A DNA stretch of 9,309 bases from an uncultured Eubacteriales bacterium (GCA_902782795.1 CACZOT010000221.1:1-9309), one strand, 5' to 3'; positions 1 to 6,366 are shown, numbered from the stretch's first letter. Numbers and translations are program-made. Notes: generated by a model from the sequence alone, not told the origin.

Positions 1-8
1 AACCATTT

Positions 9-85
9 GGCGGCGTAGCTCAGTTGGCCAGAGCAATCGGTTCATACCCGGTCGGTCAGCGGTTCGAATCCACTCGCCGCTACCA
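9..85 (+). tRNA. tRNA-Met (CAT), elongator type, with encoded CCA
   Basis: The sequence folds as a full cloverleaf. The acceptor stem is 9-15 with 75-81 (G9-U81 wobble, the rest Watson-Crick), the D stem 18-21/31-34, the anticodon stem 36-40/48-52 and the T arm 58-62/70-74 with loop TTCGAAT. The anticodon loop is TTCATAC with CAT at 43-45. The discriminator is A82 and CCA is encoded at 83-85. The anticodon stem lacks the three consecutive G-C pairs of initiator tRNA and the acceptor begins with a G-U rather than a C-A mismatch, so this is not the initiator. The GGCGGCG acceptor resembles elongator tRNA-Met of Firmicutes as I remember it; the alternative is a lysidine-modified tRNA-Ile2, which shares the CAT anticodon. 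The T stem has one C60-A72 mismatch. The promoter must lie left of the window. Confidence 0.96.
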
Positions 86-117
86 AAGCCCCGTTCCTTT
101 GGAACGGGGCTTTTCCT
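85..117 (+). terminator. Intrinsic terminator of the tRNA gene
   Basis: A perfect 13-bp stem (85-97 with 101-113) has a three-base TTT loop and is followed by a T-rich run (TTTTCCTTTA from 111). It begins at the last base of the tRNA CCA end, so it ends the tRNA transcript. The convergent - strand gene ends at 138. Read from that side the same hairpin is followed by only three T, so it could act in both directions but is better suited to the + strand. Confidence 0.93.
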
Positions 118-137
118 TTATGCCAGCGGCGGTGAAA

Positions 138-833
138 TTACAGGAACAGCTTCCGGTGCAGGACGCGCCGCAGGGGCGGGATGAACGAGGCCACGAAGAG
201 GAACAGCCCCATCAGGCCGAAGCTGCTGGCGGAATAGAGCGACCAGCGGAACATGGGCGTATGGAATGTGATGTGCTGGAACAGCTCGATCAACATGGTC
301 GCGCCGCCCAGCAGGAAGATGTATACGCCTGTGAGCAGGAGCTTGGCCTTGCCCTTGTACAGGGCCAGCCCCCAGGCGCCGAAGGTGGCCAGAAAGGCGA
401 TGCCCGTCACGGGGAAGGCGAAGGAGAGGAACCAGCGCCCGCCTGTCTTCAGGCAGATGTAGAGCAGATACCCGCCCGCCGCGGCGAAGCTCACCGGCAG
501 AAACACGGCCGGATAATAGCGCCGGAACCAGAAGGGCAGGACGCAGGCGACGTAGGCCAGGGCGGCGCCGAGCATCACGTAGCCGGACCAGGCGACGCAG
601 CCGTAGAGCCGCAGGCAGACGATCAGGCAGGCCAGGCAGGCCGTGAGGAGCAGCACCGTCAGGAAGGCCAGGGCCGCGAAGCGCGTGCTCCGGCTCCGCA
701 CGGGGTAGAGCTGGGCGTTGTAGTGGCGGTCAGCCTCGGGGGAAGGGGTCTCCGGGTCCCAGACGGGCGTGCCGCACAGGGGACAGCTCTTGACGCCGTC
801 CTCCAGCCGCACGCCGCAGCGCACGCAATACAT
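138..833 (-). CDS. Zinc-ribbon, six-helix membrane protein (DUF6320-like)
   Basis: A protein of 231 residues. The N-terminus carries a short zinc ribbon, CxxC-x10-CxxC (C3, C6, C17, C20), then a hydrophilic linker to about residue 50. About six hydrophobic helices follow, near 52-74, 80-101, 107-128, 134-157, 163-186 and 197-219, and the C-terminus is basic (RRVLHRKLF). From memory this architecture fits the DUF6320 family of Clostridia; no biochemical role is known to me. The ATG at 833 has an AGGAGG about 11 nt upstream, inside the end of the preceding gene, which stops only 6 bp before. It is the last gene of the unit with the acyltransferase and the hydrolase, so a role as membrane partner of those enzymes is likely but inferred. 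Family name less certain than the topology. Confidence 0.88.
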   Translation of the reverse strand: MYCVRCGVRLEDGVKSCPLCGTPVWDPETPSPEADRHYNAQLYPVRSRSTRFAALAFLTVLLLTACLACLIVCLRLYGCVAWSGYVMLGAALAYVACVLPFWFRRYYPAVFLPVSFAAAGGYLLYICLKTGGRWFLSFAFPVTGIAFLATFGAWGLALYKGKAKLLLTGVYIFLLGGATMLIELFQHITFHTPMFRWSLYSASSFGLMGLFLFVASFIPPLRRVLHRKLFL

Positions 834-839
834 GGGTGT

Positions 840-2120
840 TTACGCCTCCTCGGCAGGATCGTTGCTTTCGATGGCGACCGGCACGCCCAGCTCCACCAGG
901 CGGGAGAAGAAGCGCCGCTCCAGCTCGGTCTCATGGATGTTGCGGATCATGTTGATGCAGGTGACGTCGCCAAAGCTCGCCACGGAGCAGTTGTTCGGGT
1001 AGGTGTACTGCACGCCGATGATGAAATCAAACCGGCGCACAAAGGGGCGCATGGCTTCCGGCACTTTGACCGCCCCGAGGTTGGAGATGTTCAGGCAGCC
1101 CTTGGATTCGCCCACCAGCGAGTAGACCGTGCGCAGGGCGATGTTCTTGAGGAACAGCGGCGTCATCCGCATGGCCATCAGGCGCTGGGGGATGACGTTG
1201 GCGGCGATGCGGGCCGCCATCTTTTCCGGCGTGAGCTCCAGGGCAAGCTGGTTTTTGTACTCGCGGCAGAGGGCCTCGACGGTGTAATCGGCAAAGCGCG
1301 GGTCCACGCCCGGGTTGAGCGTGAGGGCGAAGTTGCGCAGCGTCCTGGCGCCGAAGACGGCGCGCAGGTTCACGGGGATGGTGATCTTCACCATCTTCCA
1401 GCGGCCGCGGCGCACGTGGGCGGCCTGGATCTCCGTCACGGCCTGGGTGAGCACGGCGCAGAGGAACGCCGTGACCGTGACGCCGTAGCGGTGGGCGGCC
1501 TCCAGCAGGGCCCTGGTGGAGACCACGCCGCAGGTCAGGTGCATGAAGCCGGTGGTATCGCGCGTGCCGGAGAGGCGGTAGGCGTTCTTCTCGGCGCGGC
1601 TCATGGCGAAGGGACCGGCGTATTTGTGGAAGGCGTCCTCGAGCTCCTCCGGGTCGGGCCGCTGCTCCGGGCCGAGCACGCCCTCCTCGCGGGGGATGGA
1701 AACGCCCCAGCGCCGCTCGATGTAGCGCGCGGCGAGGCTCTTGAGGAAGATCATGCCGCCGGTGCCGTCGGTGAGCACATGGAAGAACTCCACGGCGATG
1801 CGGTTGCGGTGCCAGAGCACGCGAAAGCAGCAGGAGCGCTGCTCCCGCCGGGACATGTGGGTGAGGGGGTAGGCGAACTCCTCCATGACGCGGGGCGGCG
1901 CGTCCAACTGCTCCAGGTAGTACCAGAACATCCCCTTGCCCAGGCGCACGAAGATCGAGGGGAAGCGCGGCATGAGATCGTCCAGGGCCGCCTGGAGGAT
2001 CTCCGGGTCGATCTCCTCGGAAAGGGTCGCGCTCACACGGAAGGTGTTCACCCATTTGTGGCTGCGCACGGCGGGGAAGATCAGGGCGGCGTTATCCAGC
2101 CGCATCCATTTTCCGCTCAT
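840..2120 (-). CDS. Condensation-fold acyltransferase, alcohol acetyltransferase-like
   Basis: A protein of 426 residues, the usual size for the two-lobed CoA-dependent acyltransferase / condensation fold. Family-like marks are the active-site segment FHVLTDG at 113-119 (H114 as catalytic base and D118; the canonical HHxxxDG has a second His where this protein has F113), a PVNLR motif at 249-253, NISNLG at 344-349 and SFGD at 382-385. Such enzymes move an acyl group from CoA or a carrier to an alcohol or amine; the substrate here cannot be read from sequence. The nearest description I can give is the AATase-like proteins of Clostridia. The ATG at 2120 overlaps the stop of the hydrolase gene in an ATGA, so the two are translationally coupled. 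The frame stays open far upstream, but that part has no acyltransferase features and lies antisense-like over other genes. A NRPS condensation role is unlikely, as no carrier protein is nearby. Confidence 0.87.
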   Translation of the reverse strand: MSGKWMRLDNAALIFPAVRSHKWVNTFRVSATLSEEIDPEILQAALDDLMPRFPSIFVRLGKGMFWYYLEQLDAPPRVMEEFAYPLTHMSRREQRSCCFRVLWHRNRIAVEFFHVLTDGTGGMIFLKSLAARYIERRWGVSIPREEGVLGPEQRPDPEELEDAFHKYAGPFAMSRAEKNAYRLSGTRDTTGFMHLTCGVVSTRALLEAAHRYGVTVTAFLCAVLTQAVTEIQAAHVRRGRWKMVKITIPVNLRAVFGARTLRNFALTLNPGVDPRFADYTVEALCREYKNQLALELTPEKMAARIAANVIPQRLMAMRMTPLFLKNIALRTVYSLVGESKGCLNISNLGAVKVPEAMRPFVRRFDFIIGVQYTYPNNCSVASFGDVTCINMIRNIHETELERRFFSRLVELGVPVAIESNDPAEEA

Positions 2121-3010
2121 AGGACGACGCTCCTTAAAAACGCGCGGATGGCGTCCATATCGCCCTCGCGCTCCTTGAAGCCGTAAAAGACGTAGGCGTG
2201 CCAGAGGCCGGGGGCAACGGTCAGGCCGCTGCGGCAGCCCGCGGCAACGAGGGCCCCGTGCAGGCGCGTACAATCGGAGAGGAGGATCTCGTCGCCGCCG
2301 ACGAACAGAAGGCTCTCCGGCAGGCCGGAAAGATCCCCGAACAGCGGCGAGACGAGGGGATCGCGCGCCTCCCCGGCGTAGTTGGCGGCGAAGCGGTCCA
2401 GCCGCGCTTTGGTGAGAGAGGGGTCGGCCGCGGCGTTTTCGGCGAAGCTCGGGCCGGACTGGGTCAGGTCCACCCAGGGGGAGATGCCCACCAGCCCGCC
2501 GGGCAGGGGCAGGCCCTCCGCTTTCAGGCGCAGGCACAGGCTGTAGATCAGCCCGCCGCCGGCGGATTCGCCGATGAGGGCGATCTTCCCGGCCGGGAAC
2601 CGCTCCAGAAGGAAGCGATAGCTGGCCAGGGCGTCCTCCAGCGCGGCGGGAAAGGGATGCTCCGGCGCGAGGCGGTAGGCGGGGCAGAACACCGGCACCT
2701 TCGCGCCGGCGGCCAGCACGCGCCCGAACCACTTGGCGTACTGGAGGTCTCCGCAGCAGTAGCCGCCGCCGTGCAGATAGAGAACCGCGCCGCCCGCGCG
2801 CTTTCCCTCCGGCGTGAGCAGGGCCGCGGTGAAGGAAACGAACACGAAATCCTCCTCGCGGACGCGGCCGCTCACCAGGCGCTGCATCACCGAGGCCAGC
2901 AGGTTCTGGGCCATGCGCTCGCGCTCGATGGGCTCGCGCTCGGCCGCCAGGGTGATGCGCCGCAGCTGCGCGCGCAGGACGGGGATCATGCGGGAGGGGA
3001 TCTTCGGCAT
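2117..3010 (-). CDS. Alpha/beta hydrolase, hormone-sensitive lipase type esterase
   Basis: A protein of 297 residues with all marks of the HSL family of serine esterases. HGGGY at 80-84 forms the oxyanion hole, GESAG at 147-151 holds the nucleophile Ser149, Asp240 lies in GGDEILLSD, and His271 in LWHAYVFY completes the triad. The segment YRLAPEHPFPAALEDA (112-127) is also typical. There is no signal peptide, so a cytoplasmic carboxylester hydrolase acting on short or medium acyl esters is expected; the physiological substrate is unknown. The ATG at 3010 has AAAGGAGG 9 nt upstream. Its stop overlaps the acyltransferase start by 4 bp, which places hydrolysis and transfer of acyl groups in one coupled unit. 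The upstream DUF5655-like gene ends 36 bp before. Confidence 0.93.
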   Translation of the reverse strand: MPKIPSRMIPVLRAQLRRITLAAEREPIERERMAQNLLASVMQRLVSGRVREEDFVFVSFTAALLTPEGKRAGGAVLYLHGGGYCCGDLQYAKWFGRVLAAGAKVPVFCPAYRLAPEHPFPAALEDALASYRFLLERFPAGKIALIGESAGGGLIYSLCLRLKAEGLPLPGGLVGISPWVDLTQSGPSFAENAAADPSLTKARLDRFAANYAGEARDPLVSPLFGDLSGLPESLLFVGGDEILLSDCTRLHGALVAAGCRSGLTVAPGLWHAYVFYGFKEREGDMDAIRAFLRSVVL

Positions 3011-3046
3011 GGCGGCGCGCCTCCTTTGGCGTGACGGTGGGGGAAT

Positions 3047-3412
3047 CTACCGCTTCGCGGCGGCGAAGGCCCTGGCCTCGCGCAGCCAGGAGAAGAGCTC
3101 TTCGTCGAGCGCGGCGGCGTCCGCGAGAGCGACATGATGCGTCCAGCGGCCGGGATAGGGCTCCGCCGCGGCGAAGACGCGCTCGCTCTCGAGGCGACAG
3201 GGCAGGCCGAACGTGAGTACGAGGCCGCCGTCCCGCTTGCGGCGGGGAAGGCTGGCGCAGGCGAACACGCGCCGGTCGCACAGGGAGATCTGCGTGCGGC
3301 GCACGCGGACCTCCGGCGCGCCGGAAAAAGCGGTCAGGCGCGCGAGCAGGGCCTCGTACAGCGCCAGGCTTTGCGGGCGTCCCGCGAAAAAGAGCAGGGT
3401 CTCTGCGTCCAT
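3047..3412 (-). CDS. DUF5655-like protein
   Basis: A protein of 121 residues, soluble, with no signal peptide or membrane helix. The stretch from about 36 to 112 (RVRRTQISLCDRRVFACASLP, then GLVLTFGL and EPYPGRWTHHV) matches my memory of the DUF5655 domain, a small family in Firmicutes and Actinobacteria with no established activity. The frame is open further upstream, but the ATG at 3412 is preceded by GGGAGG at 7 nt and the family-like sequence follows directly, while the upstream extension is Arg/Ser-rich, low-complexity shadow sequence crossing a terminator hairpin. It precedes the hydrolase gene by 36 bp and probably shares its transcript. An intrinsic terminator lies immediately upstream, so expression depends on read-through or on a promoter I cannot see. 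Confidence 0.82.
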   Translation of the reverse strand: MDAETLLFFAGRPQSLALYEALLARLTAFSGAPEVRVRRTQISLCDRRVFACASLPRRKRDGGLVLTFGLPCRLESERVFAAAEPYPGRWTHHVALADAAALDEELFSWLREARAFAAAKR

Positions 3413-3431
3413 CGCCGCGCCTCCCTTCGGG

Positions 3432-3471
3432 CAAAAAAGAGACCGGAAGGAGGAGCGCAACTCCCTTCCGG
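3432..3471 (-). terminator. Intrinsic terminator or attenuator between the 89-residue gene and the DUF5655 gene
   Basis: On the - strand an 8-bp GC-rich stem (3471-3464 with 3450-3443), extended by 3 bp (3463-3461 with 3455-3453) across a two-base bulge, closes a five-base loop and is followed by TCTCTTTTTTG (3442-3432). This is a good Rho-independent terminator for the 89-residue gene, whose stop lies 24 bp upstream. Its T run ends only a few bases before the ribosome binding site of the next gene, so it may act as an attenuator for the downstream genes. Confidence 0.85.
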
Positions 3472-3494
3472 CCGGGCTTATTTGCGGTAGACGA

Positions 3495-3764
3495 TCAGAA
3501 GAGTGTCTCCTCGAACTGGTACTCGACGCGGGCGTAGACGCGCGCGTCGCTGTCGATGCACAGGGACGCCTTCGGCGCGTCTCCGCGCAAAAGGCCGCTC
3601 TCCGGCACCACGGCGGCCTCGCCGTCAAAGAGCAGGCGCGTGCCGGGCGCGGTGCGCACGCTCACGGAGAGGATCGTGCGGCTGCCGTGCTTGCCGCGCA
3701 TCGCCTCCAAGAGATCCTTTTCGCGCGTCCAGGAACCGATCAGCATGCCTGAGTTGGCGTCCAT
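3495..3764 (-). CDS. Hypothetical 89-residue protein
   Basis: I do not recognise this protein. It starts MDANSGMLIG and ends VEYQFEETLF. It has no signal peptide, membrane helix, Cys pair or low-complexity region, and the alternation of short hydrophobic runs (TILSVSVRT, TRLLFDG, ASLCID, RVYARVEYQF) suggests a small beta-rich fold. I chose the ATG at 3764 because a purine-rich GGGGGAGGG sits about 7 nt upstream; a start at 3803 would put the promoter inside the gene. It has its own promoter (-10 at 3795-3800) and terminator (3432-3471), so it is a monocistronic or attenuated first gene. Normal codon use for the region and the good signals around it argue that it is real. Confidence 0.72.
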   Translation of the reverse strand: MDANSGMLIGSWTREKDLLEAMRGKHGSRTILSVSVRTAPGTRLLFDGEAAVVPESGLLRGDAPKASLCIDSDARVYARVEYQFEETLF

Positions 3765-3794
3765 GCGCGTCCCTCCCCCTGACAATGTACCTAT

Positions 3795-3822
3795 AGTATA
3801 CACCCGTTCGCGGGCGTTGGAA
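3795..3822 (-). promoter_or_regulatory. Probable SigA-type promoter of the 89-residue gene
   Basis: On the - strand a TATACT -10 box (3800-3795, five of six matches) lies 16 bp downstream of TTCCAA (3822-3817), a poor -35 box. The short AT-rich stretch stands out against the GC-rich surroundings and lies about 31 bp before the start codon. A small CCCG-TTCG-CGGG inverted repeat (3803-3814) fills the spacer and may be chance. The -10 is convincing; the -35 is weak. Confidence 0.6.
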
Positions 3823-3851
3823 AGAAGAAACGGTTAAAATGCGCGCGCCGC

Positions 3852-4739
3852 TCAGGGAAGGAGACGGGAAAGCTCCTCCGGCAGGGGCGCCTCGAAGGAG
3901 AGGATCTCTCCGGTCGCGGGCTGGCGCAGGGTGAGGAAGGCGCTGTGCAGGGCGAAGCGGCCGGGCAGGTCCGCGCGCTCGGCGCCGTAGAGGAAATCCC
4001 CCGCTACGGGGCAGCCGATGTGGGCCATATGCACGCGGATCTGATGGGTGCGGCCGGTCTCGAGATCGAGCCGCAGGAGGCTGAGCCCGCCCGCGGAGCG
4101 CAGCGTGCGGTAGCGCGTGCGCGAGATCTTGCCGTCCGCGCGCACCTCGCGGCGCACGGTGGGGCCGTCCGCCTTGGCGATGGGCGCGTCCACCACGCCC
4201 TCTCTCGGCTCCGGCGCGCCTTCGACCAGGGCCAGATAGCCGCGCGCGAAGAGGGGCGTGTGCAATTGCGCCTGGAGGACGGCCTGCGCCTGGGCGTGCC
4301 GCGCCACGACCATCAGGCCGCTGGTGCCCTTGTCCAGGCGGTTCACGGGCCGGAAGGCGCGGCCCTCCAGCAGGGAGGCCATGCGCGCCTCGAGGGTGTC
4401 GCCCGTCTGGCGCTCGGAGGACTGGGTGGGCAGGGGAGCGGGCTTGTTGACGATGAAGATGTCCTCGTCGGCCCAGACCACGTCCACCTCGCCGGGCAGG
4501 GCGGGGTGAGAAAAGCCCTCCTCCCGCAGGCGCACGACGAGCCGCTGGCCGCTGCGCACGCGGTCGCTGGCCAGGGCGCGCGCGCCGTCCAGGGTGACGC
4601 CGCCCTCGCGGAACTTCGCGGAGGAGAACTGCTTGTGCGAAAGACCCATGCGGTCGCGGGCGATGGCCTTCACAAGGCGGCCTTCGTCGCGGGGTTCTAT
4701 GGTATAGGCGATCTCTTTTTCGATCTCGCGGATGGACAT
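3852..4739 (-). CDS. RluA-family RNA pseudouridine synthase
   Basis: A protein of 295 residues, normal for the RluC/RluD branch of this family, which isomerises specific uridines of rRNA (or tRNA) to pseudouridine. Residues about 15-75 look like the S4-type RNA-binding domain. The catalytic domain follows: IVNKPAPLPTQ near 96-106, the active-site motif NRLDKGTSG at 133-141 with catalytic Asp136 (Asn replaces the common His, as in many Firmicute members), and GRTHQIRVHM at 229-238 followed by HIGCPVAGD. The target uridine cannot be told from sequence. The ATG at 4739 lies 2 bp after the glycosyltransferase stop and lacks a clear Shine-Dalgarno (only AAGAAAT nearby), so translation is probably coupled to the upstream gene. 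No clear terminator is visible after its stop. Confidence 0.94.
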   Translation of the reverse strand: MSIREIEKEIAYTIEPRDEGRLVKAIARDRMGLSHKQFSSAKFREGGVTLDGARALASDRVRSGQRLVVRLREEGFSHPALPGEVDVVWADEDIFIVNKPAPLPTQSSERQTGDTLEARMASLLEGRAFRPVNRLDKGTSGLMVVARHAQAQAVLQAQLHTPLFARGYLALVEGAPEPREGVVDAPIAKADGPTVRREVRADGKISRTRYRTLRSAGGLSLLRLDLETGRTHQIRVHMAHIGCPVAGDFLYGAERADLPGRFALHSAFLTLRQPATGEILSFEAPLPEELSRLLP

Positions 4740-4741
4740 GG

Positions 4742-5653
4742 CTATTTCTTGAGGGGATCCACCTTGAGCATGCGGCGCTTGTCCAGGAAGATGCCCAGGG
4801 CGGTGGCGGGCGAGGTGAGCCCGGCCAGAATCATATGCTTGCAGGCGGCGGGATACTCGCGCCGCTTGAGGCTGGCGAAGAAGAGCACCGCGTGGTGGCG
4901 GCAGACGATGAAGCGCCGCTGCGCGGGGGTAAGCAGGTGGAAATACTGCTTTTTGATCTTGAGCAGGTACTTTTCGCCCGTGACCTTGTTCTTTCCGAAG
5001 GACATGCGCTCGCCGTCGTGGATGTACTGCACGGCCAGGGCCTGGGGGATGTAGCCGATCTTCAGGCCGGAATTGATGGTCTTGAGCATGAGCAGGTATT
5101 CCTGGGCGGTGAGCACGTCGTCAAAGCCGCCGATCCGGCGCAGGGCGGAAGCCTTGTACATGTAAGTGTCCGTGGGCGTGAGCGGCTCGACCAGATGGCG
5201 CACGAGCAGATCCTCGTTCTTCGGGTGGGTATCCACGCGGTGGCGGCGCTGATCGACCAGACGGCCCTCCTGGCTGCGGATGTCGCAATCCATGAAGCTC
5301 ATGTCCCAATCGTTGTCCAGCATGGCCTCCACCTGCACGCGCACCTTTTCCGGGAGGAAGATATCGTCGTCATCCAGGAAGGTGATGTACTCGCCCGAGG
5401 CCGCGGCGATGCCCTCGTTGCGGGCCAGCGCGCCGCCGAGGTTCTTTTCGTTGAGCACGCGCACCACGCGCCCGTCGCCCGCGTAGGCGTCCAGGGCCTT
5501 CTGGGTCTGGGCGCGGAAGGGCGAATCGGCGCCGTTGTCGTCCACCACGACGGCCTCGACCTCGGGCCAGGTCTGCCCGAGGACGCTGTCGAGCGCGCGG
5601 CAGAGGAACTCGCTGCGCTTGTATGTGGGAATGATGACGCTGACCTTTACCAA
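4742..5653 (-). CDS. Family 2 glycosyltransferase (GT-A fold)
   Basis: A protein of 303 residues. It opens with the typical GT2 strand VSVIIPTYKRSEFL (4-17), has the nucleotide-binding VVVDDN at 36-41, and the metal-binding DxD region FLDDDD at 92-97, followed by a probable acceptor region. It should transfer a sugar from a nucleotide-sugar donor to a glycan or lipid-linked acceptor on the cytoplasmic side of the membrane; donor and acceptor are unknown. No convincing membrane helix is present, though the C-terminal 50 residues are rich in hydrophobic and basic residues and may touch the membrane. The start is TTG at 5653, preceded by GGGAGGG 8 nt upstream; no ATG fits the conserved N-terminus. 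The sugar-phosphate transferase gene lies 54 bp upstream on the same strand, so the two probably act on the same lipid-linked glycan. Confidence 0.93.
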   Translation of the reverse strand: MVKVSVIIPTYKRSEFLCRALDSVLGQTWPEVEAVVVDDNGADSPFRAQTQKALDAYAGDGRVVRVLNEKNLGGALARNEGIAAASGEYITFLDDDDIFLPEKVRVQVEAMLDNDWDMSFMDCDIRSQEGRLVDQRRHRVDTHPKNEDLLVRHLVEPLTPTDTYMYKASALRRIGGFDDVLTAQEYLLMLKTINSGLKIGYIPQALAVQYIHDGERMSFGKNKVTGEKYLLKIKKQYFHLLTPAQRRFIVCRHHAVLFFASLKRREYPAACKHMILAGLTSPATALGIFLDKRRMLKVDPLKK

Positions 5654-5707
5654 GCTTCGTGCCCTCCCGGGAGGTGGTGAGAAAAAGGAATGCCGATCCG
5701 GTGACGA

Positions 5708-6298
5708 TTAATTATCCCGGACGCCCTCGTGCCGCAGGACGCTGCCGATGGTGTGGTAGATGATGGACATATCGTTGCGGAAGGAGAGGTTGGCGACGTA
5801 CCAGCCGTCCAGCCGCGCCTTGACGGGGATCTCCAGTTCGTCGCGCCCGCGGATCTGCGCCAGGCCCGTGAGGCCGGGGCGGACGCGGTGAGCGTCGTAC
5901 CGGTCCCGCTCGGCGATGAGATCGTACTGGTTGTAGAGCGCCGGGCGCGGCCCGACGATGCTCATATCGCCCTTGAGGATGTTGAACAGCTGGGGCAATT
6001 CGTCCAGGCTCGTGCGGCGCAGGAAGCGCCCGGAGCGCGTGATGAGCGAGGAGGTATCCCGCATCAGGTGCGTGGGGACGTTCTTGGGGGCATCGGCGCG
6101 CATGGTGCGGAACTTGTAAATGGTGAAATGCTTCTTGTTCAGACCGACGCGCTTCTGCGTGAACAGAACAGGCCCCGGCGAATCCAGCTTCACCCACACC
6201 GCGACGATCAGAAACACCGGGGAGAAAGCGATCAGCGCCGGCAGGGACAAAGCGATATCGAAAAACCTCTTCAACGGAAGGTATCCGTTCTTTTGCAT
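5708..6298 (-). CDS. Monotopic phosphoglycosyl transferase (bacterial sugar transferase)
   Basis: A protein of 196 residues, the size of the small single-domain (PglC-like) members of the bacterial sugar transferase family. These load a sugar-1-phosphate from a UDP-sugar onto undecaprenyl phosphate, the first membrane step of capsule, exopolysaccharide or glycoprotein glycan synthesis. KRFFDI at 10-15 leads into a re-entrant membrane helix (about 14-36), then PGPVLFTQKRVG (41-52), KFRTM (62-66) and the catalytic dyad Asp99-Glu100 in SLDELPQLFNILKGDMSIVGPRP, and PGLTGLAQIRGR (141-152). I chose the ATG at 6298, which has AAGGAG 7 nt upstream; the frame runs on to 6385, but that would place the promoter and terminator inside the gene. 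First gene of a unit with a glycosyltransferase; flippase and polymerase genes are not in the window. Confidence 0.95.
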   Translation of the reverse strand: MQKNGYLPLKRFFDIALSLPALIAFSPVFLIVAVWVKLDSPGPVLFTQKRVGLNKKHFTIYKFRTMRADAPKNVPTHLMRDTSSLITRSGRFLRRTSLDELPQLFNILKGDMSIVGPRPALYNQYDLIAERDRYDAHRVRPGLTGLAQIRGRDELEIPVKARLDGWYVANLSFRNDMSIIYHTIGSVLRHEGVRDN

Positions 6299-6337
6299 GA
6301 GGATACTCCTTGCTAGTGGCATCAAAAACCAACTATA

Positions 6338-6366
6338 ATCATACACCACTTGCGGGAAAATGGCAA
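6338..6366 (-). promoter_or_regulatory. Strong SigA-type promoter of the sugar transferase unit
   Basis: On the - strand TTGCCA (6366-6361) and TATGAT (6343-6338) are separated by exactly 17 bp; each matches its consensus in five of six positions. It lies 39 bp before the sugar transferase start and is the only good promoter seen for the three genes that follow. The -35 box touches the end of the preceding terminator. Confidence 0.85.

Noticed and set aside
24..2186. Open + strand frame of 720 codons
   Set aside because: It starts inside the tRNA, runs through its terminator, and lies antisense to the well-supported zinc-ribbon protein, acyltransferase and hydrolase. Composition is Gly/Ala/Glu/His/Gln-rich shadow sequence caused by high GC.
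840..3434. 864-codon version of the acyltransferase gene
   Set aside because: The frame is open far upstream only because stops are rare in this GC-rich DNA. The added N-terminus is Arg/Pro/Ala-rich and overlaps the hydrolase and DUF5655 genes, whereas the ATG at 2120 has a coupled ATGA overlap and starts the conserved domain.
3413..3628. Upstream extension of the DUF5655 gene to 3628
   Set aside because: It would cover an intrinsic terminator and the 3' end of the 89-residue gene; the ATG at 3412 has a good binding site.
3945..5054. Long + strand frame opposite the pseudouridine synthase and glycosyltransferase
   Set aside because: It is a mirror frame of two genes with clear catalytic motifs and has no motif of its own.
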